Positions 1 through 35,900 of a stretch of 64,000 nucleotides of DNA are shown piece after piece. The position numbers and the translations under genes were made by a program. Positions within the stretch are counted from its first letter, which is position 1. The number at the start of each line of letters is the position of its first letter. Source of the DNA: Thamnaconus septentrionalis (taxonomy: Eukaryota; Chordata; Actinopteri; Tetraodontiformes; Monacanthidae); NCBI GenBank assembly GCA_009823395.1, contig CM020510.1:10350773-10414772 (forward strand). Reading direction: 5' to 3'. The notes below the pieces were generated by a model, which was not told the origin of the DNA, ran no database searches, and worked only from the letters and a program-made list of their open reading frames with translations.

Positions 1-1318
1 ATAAGGCTAATATGTATGGAGTAAATCAGAGACAATAAACTCTGCTAGATAGTATTTAAAAAAAACAAATAAGAAGGCAAAACTCAATCAAACTGCGTCT
101 TAGCCGACTTGGTGTGAAAACAGTCGATCCTGTTAAAAATGCATTAATTTATCTATTATCAAAGAAGTTAAAAAAACAACAAGCAAAAATGCTGCTTCAT
201 CTAAGCTATCTTACATATAGTAGATAGATACCTAAAATACTAAAAAGACAAAAAAATAATGAATCATGAATTACATGGATAAGACTGAGATACGAAGAAG
301 CTAAGGGTTTGTTTGTTTGTTTGTTTTTGAAAAAATCCCTAAATCCCCTTATAATGTGTTCATAAAACAAAACGATAAAATGTGATTATTGCGCATCGTA
401 TAGAGGAGAGGCCTGGCTGCTACACGGTAAAACGCAGCCGCATGCTTATTGCCACAATACTAGAAACGTAGTGTTTGTTCGTGTTGCTCGCGTCTCGAAA
501 AAAAAAAGAAATAAAAAGAAAAAATACAACAGAAGGCACTTGATCTATCAAAAACAGGTTTAACTTAGACTTGCTGGCACAGCCAAGCAGCAACGTAGTC
601 AGTCCCCAGAATCCAACCCTCGACCAACCCACCCAGCCAAGCAAACGTCTCTAAACTGGGCCTCACAATTACCTTTACTCCAAATCAGTATTGTTCTTTA
701 CGCTTCGAATACATCATTTTTGGTTTCTCAGGCTCGTTGGAATCAAACAAAAACAGAAACAAGGACAGAAGGAAAGTATAAAAACAACTCGCAAGGCCGG
801 ATGTAAAGCTACCGAAAGCTAAAGGCAGCAGTCGCAGGACAGGAGCGGCTTCGTGACGGAGGCAGGAGAGAAGATGCATCCCAGCCGAGCGGTTCGAGGC
901 AAGAGCAGAGAGGGAGGAAAGCAGCGCCACCTTTGCTCAAGGTAAAAAGATGCCCCCAGATTCACCGACAGAGCTGTCAAAAAAAGTAAAAAAATTCAGG
1001 GACCCTTTGCGTAAATTGTCTGTTCATGGGCCAGCCTTGAAGACGCAGACAAAATAAAGACAAAACACAGCAGTGAGAAACAAAGACGAGGAAAAAAGAA
1101 GGAAGAAAGGGGAGCAGCGTAGCGTCGCTGTTGCCTCGGAGGAGGTTTGGCCTTGCGTGCCACAAGCGGAGACATGAAGTCCAGAGACGCTCGCTGAAAT
1201 GTCTCGTTAAAAAAGCATCTATGAATCCTTCACAGACTGGAGCAGGCGGCAGTTCGGGAGTGTGTTCAGGCCGACGGAGGAGGAGCAGGAGGAGGAGGAG
1301 GAGGAGGAGCGTCGTCCT
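1..1318 (-). other. Probable YAP1 3' untranslated region
   Basis: No protein family is recognisable on either strand. Its position directly after the YAP1 stop and the long 3' UTR typical of YAP1 suggest untranslated exon sequence. A GGA-rich stretch follows the stop at 1272-1310. The assignment is inference; no poly(A) signal was found to bound it. Confidence 0.5.
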
Positions 1319-26340
<25,022 letters not shown>

Positions 26341-26364
26341 GGGAATTGTCGATTCCAGTTGTTC

Positions 26365-26536
26365 ACATTCCATCACTTCCTGTCGTATAGTTCGTAGGAT
26401 TCCAGCACTGTCTGGCACAGTGGCACGGGAATGTTTTGTTGTTTATTTGTTAGTAACCCGTTTACAACTGGGCAATTTGTATTATTTTTTTTTCAACATT
26501 CAATATTATTTGGAAATGAAAACACCTGAGGAATGT
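26365..26536. promoter_or_regulatory. Cluster of three TEAD-type motifs upstream of YAP1
   Basis: ACATTCCA at 26365-26372, GGAATGT at 26428-26434 and AGGAATGT at 26529-26536 each match the TEAD consensus, within 172 bp and about 0.8-1.0 kb upstream of the YAP1 start codon. TEAD is the DNA-binding partner of YAP1, so feedback control is possible. Binding is inferred from motif only. Confidence 0.4.
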
Positions 26537-26599
26537 CATGCAAGAATTTTTAATTTGTCCGAGAACATTGTCTGGAAGTATCAATAAAGTTCTATCGAA

Positions 26600-29500
26600 A
26601 TCTAATCAACAAAAATGTTAGCAAATGCACAAAGAACACCAATGATACCCAATATCCCAGCTTGAGTCCACTTAGCAAAACAATTGAAAACACAAATGCA
26701 ACAAAAGTGCAATAACCATAGATGTTGTTGTGTCAAATGCACATAAAAGCATCAGAATTCTAAATAAAACTAAACACTTTCATTTCAGTATTTTTGATTA
26801 ACGTTGTTTTTATTTTTCATGCTTTTTCAAACGAGTATATGTTCACTATGTTTGATGTCTAAGCCTCTATTTTTATTTTACTGAATTCCTTCTTAAACTG
26901 TTTGAAACAGTTTCAGACAGGACATCTTAATATGGATGGTATTAATAAATAAAAAAAATGTGTTTTTAGAGTTCAACATAATACCTTCTTTCATCAGAAA
27001 CATATAATGGAAGTACTTTTTCTTTCTTTCTGTTTTTTTACAGTTCTCATGAAAAGTAGATCTATGCAGTTCCCACAATTGTTATGCTAATGTGGCCCCT
27101 CTTCCATTGAGAAATCATCGGAAGAGTCAAGATCCACACACTTTGGATACAGGGGCTCTGTTTAAACTCATTTTCCCATACAACCCCTGAATGAATGATT
27201 ATGAAGCCCCATTTAATACCCACAGACACTGTAGCCTCCCAGTGAACAGATGCCACTCACACACACAATTGTTTTCCGAAGCTCTCAACTTTAGTTTGAT
27301 TAGTCCTATGATATATACCATGTATGCAATACATCATGTTCTTATATAATGGAATATTATTTATAAAATTAAATAAAAAACAATATATAATGAGCAGCAA
27401 ATATATCATTTTTAGTTCCCAGGAGTCAGTGGGATTTTTTTTTTTTGGTCCTCATTGTAGACCTGTTTTATGCACTGTGCCTTTCTCAGGGGATCTATTC
27501 AAGATAACGTTTTAATAAGGACCGTACAGCTGTGTGAGAACATTAGAATGTCTGTGCAGCAGGCCGCCTAATGGATGCGCAACAATGCCGCACATTTTGG
27601 ATTTATGAATGACGCATTCTGTGCACACATGCTGCCAGTCAAGAGATGTCCATTGTTTGCGTGTAGTGGTCATTTTCGCGTCATTGTAACGCACTCAGAC
27701 ACATTAAAAGAGATGGACTGCAGTGGCCCCGGCGGCCCCCGAGAGGACCACCCACTTCGGCATAGTCGTGGCCATTATCTTTTCGCCCCTTCAAAGGCGA
27801 CTTTCAAGCGTTGCCGTCAAAAGTTGCGTTGGAGGCAAATGCTGTGTTTTGCAGCGGAGACTTTTTTTTCCCCCCCTTCATTTTCACCGAATCAATCCGA
27901 GGCTCGGAGAAGGAGGCTATTTCGGTCGCCACCGTTTAAAATTGCTTCGGTCTGGTGTTATTGTCGGATATGGTGACGCACGGTGTTGCTACAGGCGGAT
28001 GGGCAGATAGGCGCCACGGTGCCCCCTGCAGTTTGTTTTAAGAAGTGGACCGTATGGGGGGTAGACCATTGTTGAATTCCCACACAGAAACTTCTTTTTA
28101 ACGCATTTTTGACAACAACACATATAATACTCAAAATCGAAATCACAGTTTGACAATTAATTTGACTTTACAACATTACTTTAAAGAAATGATTCCTATC
28201 TCGATTCTCTCGCCCGCGGTGATGAAACAGGGCTTTTTGATGTGGGGCGATCCATGTGACCTTGTGTGTTTGTATAAATAGAATGTGTCTAGTGCATTTT
28301 GTCTTGCACAACGTCCTACCTTGAAGCAGTCTGTGCATCCCTGTGTATGTGTATACATATATACATATGCACAGACGCACACACAGACAGTGGACAAAGC
28401 TCATGAACCAGTATCCAGTCAGCTCCAAAGCCACAAGTGGTAATTCTGTTTTGCAGAACCAAAGCTAGACAGACGCACGTTCACCGCAAGCTAAATGGGC
28501 TGTAACTAAACACAGCAGGAGGGGGTGGGGGAAGCACTTGTGAGATTAAGCCTCACAATGGGCCAGAGGTACAAGCTTGAACTTGCACATGGGGAAATAT
28601 CTTCCATTATTTTTCGTCTCTCCTGCCCTCTCTTGTCAGGTTAGGGGTGCTGTGATTGTTCAGGCTTAAATGTACTAAGCAGCTATAATGACTGAAAACA
28701 TAAACTCCACAGTAGGCTAAAGGGCACAGATTTCAGAGTCGGAGAAGGATCACAGCAGCATCTGAGCATGCATTCATATTTATTCACTCAAGTCATATAG
28801 GAGGAGGTGGTGGCATTGTAAATAAATACACAAAATGCGCTGCAATGAAGTTGACTGCAGATATGGAGTGTGGCCTTTTTCTGGTTAACTTCTCAATTAA
28901 TAATTGGCAGATTGCAGATAAAAAAAAAAATCACTAATAGTATCTTTTGTATACAAATCATGAAAAGGCTTCACATTGTGCACTCATCATCATCATCAGC
29001 CCAAATTGACAATGTTATCTCTATTTGGGCCTGTTTGCAGTGTTTGGTGCATCAGATCAATGAAAGGACACAAACCCAGTTTCTTTCTTCTTGGCAGAAC
29101 AGAAATAAGAAAATCTGCATGCAACCGCCCCTCTATATCCACACCTAAAGTCAAATACAACCAAACAAGATAAAGTTCCACCAAAAACAGGATCCTTAAT
29201 CTTAAAATGAGTTTGGGCCCCTTCCACCTCCACCTGGAGCAAGTCCCGACAGGCAGAGCGAAGGGCAAACCCAGACACGTATCCGAGGGAGGAGCGAGCG
29301 AACTCACAACAGTAATCCCTGCAGCCTGGCTCTCCTCATGCACTCATTCTTTGGAGGGACGTTTGATTAATTGCCCCTGATTTATGGCTTAGGTGACTAC
29401 AATTAACAGAGGCTTTAGTTCACTGATTGGACTCGGATTGAGGGATACAATAGAAGGAAATGGGCCCAAAGCGGCAATAAAAACAGACGGTGTTACAGCA

Positions 29501-30150
29501 CAAGGCCGCTGGCTGCACGGCTGAGGTCGGCCCTGTTTAGCCAGTACGTCGAGCTCACGCAGGGGACAAAAATCATCCTTTCTGCAGCCTTTACAAAAAG
29601 ACACACGCCTTCAGCTTTGCGACATTTCTCTTTGTGAGCCACAAGCAGAGTATTCACCGTGACACAATGAACTGAGAAAGACTTACTGGTGCTTTAATAA
29701 CAGGCTTTACAGTCCACTGACAAGGTACACTGACAACTTTTCCAACTAGTGTAGTCAAATAAATAAATAGTGAAGGCATTTAAAAATGTATAAATATATA
29801 AGTATATTTTCTAAATTCAGTGCATTAATTACTGTATATACCTTTGTTCTATTGAGAAGCAATAATTAGAAACTAACAATCAGAGGCACTTAAAATATCA
29901 CTAATAATGCAAATTTGCTCAACATGAGCAGGAAGGTTTCCCCCTCTGATCACATGGGAAAATTAAAATAAAAATTTCCCACCTTGAACAATGTCTTTGG
30001 TCTGACCATGCCAAGAGTATTCAAGTGTAACTCTACTAACTACGGTGAGCTCGAAGCTACTTCAGCAGCAATTACTGGTGTTAAAACAAAAGCAAAGGTG
30101 ATTTACACAACGCTGAAGGTTTGATTTCCTGCATTGTTTCCACCGCCGCT
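26600..30150. other. YAP1-CEP126 intergenic stretch, nothing recognised
   Basis: No exon, RNA gene or transposon end could be identified on either strand. The 133-residue open frame at 27575-27976 lacks recognisable domains. In human the CFAP300 gene lies in this interval; nothing resembling it was found here. Confidence 0.6.
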
Positions 30151-30159
30151 GCCTGGACT

Positions 30160-30165
30160 TTTTAT
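30160..30165 (-). promoter_or_regulatory. Candidate CEP126 polyadenylation signal
   Basis: AATAAA on the minus strand (TTTATT as given), about 230 bp past the proposed CEP126 stop. Confidence 0.4.
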
Positions 30166-30397
30166 TTACCCATAGATGTGTTTTGACAGTGTTGCTTGTC
30201 TCTGTTTGTTAATCAGATAAACTCCAGACTTGTTCCTCAAGCGGTTACACAATCCCAGGTGGGTTTGTGCGGCTCCAGGCTGAATATGGTGGAGGAGTGG
30301 GATCAGAAAGCGGGCGGCTGGGTAAATTGCTTGATTGATGCTTTGGGATCCAGGATGTGATGACACCTCACGTTGACGCAATGTGCTTCTTGCCCTT

Positions 30398-30743
30398 TCA
30401 CTTCCATTTTGACTAAAAACAAAAACAAAACAAAAAATTGAAAAAAACAGTTATTACTAAAGAACGACCAACAGTGGGACACAGTGAATCCTTCTGCGCT
30501 GTGCACTACTTACTGAGCGCCTGTCTGTGAACGACGGGCCGCGCGGGCCGCCGTCTCTTCCCAAATCTACACCTGCAAAACAGCAACAACACACACAGGT
30601 GAGGGTGAACGCCATGGAACCACTACAATCTGGTCCATCAGGTCCCGACGCAATCATCCGGATTAGTGTGCTTACATAACAAGCGCTGGTTGAGTCGGTC
30701 GAGAGAGAGGAGGATTTTCTGCTCCTCCTGGGAGACGCCGCCG

Positions 30744-30777
<34 letters not shown>

Positions 30778-32927
30778 GCTGGCCGACTCTCTGTCTGAGC
30801 GCATGGCCGTTTCCGTTGCCAGCCGTGGTGTCCGTCTCCGGCAGGAGGTCTTCAGTATGGGTTTGAGCCAGGAGGCAGCGGGTCACACTCGGTCCTGAAA
30901 GGGCAGAGAAAAGCTCAAAAACAAACAACATTTTCCGATTTATTTTTTTGGAAAATAAAAAAAATTAATGATGTGCCACTGAAAGGTTTTTGCGTTTTGC
31001 TTCCGTTTTCATCAGTTTTCAGTTGAGAAACCCATCCATCCATCTATCTTCTGCACTCGGGGATCTGTTGGAGCCAATCCCAACTGTCATAGAGCGAAGG
31101 CAAGGCGACACCCTGGACAAGTCACCAGTTCATCACGGGGCCACATCGAGAGAAACAACCGTTCACTCTAACACAAAGGCCCGGAATCAAACACACAACT
31201 TTCTTGCTGTGAGGCGGCAGCGCAAACCACTGAAACCATGCGCAATTAATTCTAAAAACAATAAACAACGTTAAACATAAAAAAAATAAAAAAAAAAAAC
31301 AGCCATCTGAACACATTGGAGAGGAATCTGTGCAGCAACGTTGTGACATCACCAAGGGCTGGTTTCCAGAACTGTCCATTTGAGCACAAACTTGATGAAA
31401 AGTTGATGCTAAAATTATGGAGTTTTTCCATTTTTGGGACAAAAACTATTGCTAAAAAGCTTGAACAAACCAAACGTTTGCATAATAAGGGACCTTGAAC
31501 CTTGATTTATCTCCAAGCAAGAGTGGACGTTGTGCTAGAACAGAAAAAAAAAACACACACACACATACACACACTTGTGGGAGAACACAGTACCTTCGGC
31601 TGAATAGATTGCGGTGTAGGTGCTGGGTGGTCGCCTGCATGGCTCTGTGGTCTACACACGGCACAAAGAAAACATGAAGGCATCTGAGTAAAAGATCAAC
31701 CTGAGGTGACGTCCATTCAGCCGACATGACAAAGACTTTAGGAAACAGGCATGAATCACAGTAACAGGTAGAGCAAGTTATAAACAAAACAGAGAAAAAC
31801 AAGAAAACTTGTTAGAGCACTGAGAGCTAATCTGACTTGAAAGTCTCATCCGGAGAGGCATAATTACTGGCACTCTGCCGGTTTAACCAGCCAGCAGAGG
31901 ACAGCGTGAAACAAAAAGAAAAAAAAATTGAGGACAGAACTGATTTGACAAGTTCAAACACACGTCCTGATCTTCCGTAATTACTCTCCTCTCTCTTCCA
32001 CCCCACGGGGGAAACTGCGTGCACGTACCTGAGAGGGCTGCGGGAACCTGGAGCTGCCCGAGTCGGGAGGAGGCCGCCTGCTCGGCTCCACGCTGGCTTT
32101 CCTCGAAACCGGCCCGTTCTCCACCGACTGTCTCCTGGGCTTGCTCTTCTCTGAAAGGAGAGGGGACGGAGCACACGGCTAAAATGACACGAATGGAAAA
32201 AAATATTGGTCTTTGTCAAAAACGTTTCAGGAGAAGAAAAAAAAAAGAAGTGGATTTTGTTGCTAATTTGTTGCTATTTAGTGCCGCGATGAGGCTCGGC
32301 TAGCCTTCTTTGAGAAACGTGAGAAGAAGCTCCTCGGTTCTTCAACAGACTGTCAGTTTTGGGACGGTGGCGGCGGCGGCGAACCTAAACAGACAAAAGG
32401 CCTTTGTTGTGTGCGGAGCTTTGTGGTTTTTAATTTCAAGATGAGTTCCCAATACTTCAGTGGCTGCTGGCTGAACAAAGGGAAGAAGTCAGTCATCATT
32501 TAGATCGATTTCAGCAAATGAGAAACACGCTCTCTGCCACAGAGCAAACTAGACACTATAATAAACTATGGAAATGACTCCTTAAGATGATACAGGATAT
32601 TTTTTTGTGGGGGAGTTGGCATAATTTATTACAACGCACACATGTTGCTGGGTGTGTTATTGCACAACATCAAGGCACAGATCTGAAACTATGAAAGGCA
32701 GAGGGGTTAAGTTAGGGCAACAGGACTTGTTCTTGCGATCTTGAAGACGTTTCGCCTCTCATCCGAAAGGCTTCTTCAGTTGAAGAAGCCTTTCGGATGA
32801 GAGGCGAAATGTCTTCTGTGAGTGTGTTTGTTTTGATCAATTTTGAGGACCTTGCAAAAACATTGATTTTACAGGGACCAGTGGACCTCAAGCCACTGTA
32901 CTTGGATTCATATTGATGGTGGAAATG

Positions 32928-32972
<45 letters not shown>

Positions 32973-35900
32973 CGCGCGCGTGCGCGTGTGTACATTACCG
33001 TCGGTGCTGCTGAGGGCGCTGCGGACGCCGTGCCAGAGCTGCGAGATCTCCTCGTCGGTGGGCGTGGTGTTCAAGCAGGGCCCGGCCTCAGCCTGGGCCG
33101 CTCCTCTGGGGTTGGCCCCGCCCTCCACCGCTGGGTGGGGGCGGACCGAGAAGGGGCCGTCGGCCGCCTCTTCCGCCTGTTTACCGTTGACGCCCGAGTG
33201 GTCGGCGCCATATGGCATCCTGCCAACGTACGGCCGGGGAGGCGGGCGTGGCGCCACGAACCTCCCCTGGGCCCTCAGCGCGATCTGACTGAGCTCGGCG
33301 GTGGACTGGGGTCGGATGACGGCACCCTTCCTTGCCAGCAGGGAGACGTGCTCCCGCCGGGGGGGCCGCGGCGCCCTGACCTCGTCGGGCCGCTGCTGCT
33401 GCTGCTGCTGCTCCTGCTGCAGGCTGACCTGAACCCCGACATCTGCCCACGCCAGCTTGGTAAAGTGATAACCGGCCGAGGCCCTCTGAGCGGGCCTGGA
33501 GCCCCCCGGGACCGGAGCCCGGCTGGGCTGGTGGTCCCCGGCAGACATGAAGTCCCCCATCTGCCTCCGCAGCTCCTGGTTGTCTCTCTCCGTCTGCACC
33601 TCGTCCAGCCAGCGCAGCTTCTTCCTCACGCCGCCGCCACCGCCGCCGCCCTCGCTCATCTTCACCCGCGTCAGCTCCACGCTGTCCTTGATCGCCGAGG
33701 CCACTTCTTTGGCGAAGAGCGAACAGCCCGACCGGCAAGCACAGGCCACGTCCTCCGACATGAACTTGGAGGGCTTCTTCAGGATCCCCTTCAGGAATTT
33801 GACTTTACGCGACGAGTGAGGAGTTGCGACTGCAGCAGGTACTTTTTGCGGCTTCTCCTCCTCCGCTTCTTCTTCATCCTCCTCAGGAGGCTTCAGGCCA
33901 GATACACCCGTTTGTTGCAGAGAAGGCGTAACGATGGACCTCCTGGCGGCCTCTGAGTTTAAAACCTTGTTGAGGTTGTTCATGGGAACGCCGGACTCTT
34001 CCTGAACCATTTTCAAAGCGTGATGCGGCGGCCCGTGATTTCCTTCAAGCTCCTGGAGCTTTTGCTGCTCGAGCAGTCGCGACTGGGGCAAGTAGTTGAG
34101 GATCATCTTGGCGTAGAAGGACGTCGGGTCCACGTGATTGTGCTTGTTTGGAATGAAATGGGACTTCTCCAGGTCGACTGGGAAACATGAGTCAGAGCCA
34201 GCGTTTTTAACACCGTAGGCCGAGTTCTTGCACTCCAGGCTGTCTTTGCTGGAAAGGCTTTCAGAGTCGCACACGTTTGACAGGCGGATGGCCTGACAAT
34301 AGAGGAATAATGTTAGGAGAGAGTGAGAGCATTTGCACAATCTTGACTTTAAAGGAAATTAGAAATCAGATGTAAACAAAGAGTAAGAAATTGGGGTAAC
34401 TTCACTGCGACAGTTCTGTGGCCATACATAAAATAGACTGTAAAAGCATTTGCTACTTCTCACCACAATAATGAGTGAAAAAGGATTGCTCAAGATTTTC
34501 CCATATTTAGCTTCAGACTCTTTGAACGAATTCTCATAACTAAATGCTAAATGTTAAATATACAAAAAGAAGAATGCAGGAGTCCGGCGGTGGCCAGTGT
34601 TCTTTGTTGTTGGCCACTTTTGGCTGTAGAATCGTTCCGCGAGTAGCTGCGGAACGATGGTGTCGTTCACACCAGACTTGAAGCGGGGTGCACCTCCGCG
34701 GCCGGCTCGCGACCGCGCAGCGATCGTTTCGGCGTCTGCTCTATTTTCTTTCTAATGCGCGAGCTGCGAGTGAAAAAGCCAGAGGACAATGAACAGTTTT
34801 CGAGCGCTGATAGAACGTAATCAAACACCTTTGCATCAGTACGTGCTCTACGCCGCGACTGGCGCGATATTATGACACAGCGCACACAACGCTCAACATC
34901 ATCCCGTGTGGCAGGTAGAAAATGTGATGTTGTCGCATGACTGATGTTGTTGATGTGGTCAATTTCATCAAAACAAGACCCCTGAAAGTGCTGCTATTCT
35001 CTGCACTTGGTAAGGAGATGGGAGCACAACACAAAGCTGTTGAAAAATTTTCTTCCTCCAAGGTGGGGCGTGACAGAGAAAGTTTGAGAACCACTGCCCT
35101 AATGCCATGCAAGTCTATGGGGTCAAAAGTCAACTTTGTCCTAGAGACATGGGGAGGTTCATCGGGATCCTCAAGACACAGCCACGTCAAATTTGGGGTT
35201 CTAGCCCGAAACCTAACCCTAATTCCAGCAGATAACCCTAACCCTAATTCCAGCCTTATCGCTAACTAATGCATGCAAGTCTATGGGGTCAAAAGTCAAC
35301 TTTGTCCTAGAGACATGGGACCACTTGCAGGTTCATCGGGATCCCTCAAGACACAGCTTCTAGCCCCAAATTTAGGGGGGGCATGAAAAATTTTCTTCCT
35401 CCAAGGTGGGGCGGGACAGAGAAAGTTTGAGAACCACTGAGTTAGACACACTTTGCAGCACTGGTTTCAAAATGTTTGAGGGAAACCACTCAAGAGTCTG
35501 TGGCAGAGGAGCGAAAATGCCATATTGCTGCCACCTTGTGGTAACAAAGTAAAGCATGAGAAACAATACACGTAAAATGGCCCAAAATCTTAATTGTTGT
35601 GTCTACATTTGTGATATCAGAATGTCGTGTTGATTGCTCTATCCCTGGTAGGGAGGGTTTTCCCTTACATCTACACACACCAGCAGAATTTTAAGCTAAG
35701 GATATTTCATGGGAGCAGATGGTGTGAGATAAAGCATTTTGTATAAATGTATCAGTGTGGAAAATTGGGCTTTTGAACCAGGATATCAAAAAATGTGACA
35801 ACATATAACACCCCCCCCCACAGCAAGCAGGTAATCTGATATCACTTTGACAGCAACCCTTCAGAAAAAGGACTTCAGGTGAAACTACCCACGCACCTGT

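Noticed and set aside
27575..27976. 133-residue open frame in the YAP1-CEP126 interval
   Set aside because: No domain, no good start context and no family resemblance, including to CFAP300.
30166..30381. Frame continuing CEP126 past 30412
   Set aside because: It would require the preceding exon to leave in phase 2, but that exon leaves in phase 0; the splice gives a stop after four codons.
32913..33956. 347-residue open frame on the plus strand
   Set aside because: It is antisense to the CEP126 large exon; the GC-rich exon keeps the opposite strand open. It has no recognisable domain.
34632..34690. Hairpin GTTCCGC/GCGGAAC followed by TCGTTCACACCAGA as a transposon end
   Set aside because: Resembles one end of a Harbinger-type MITE, but no matching second end was found.
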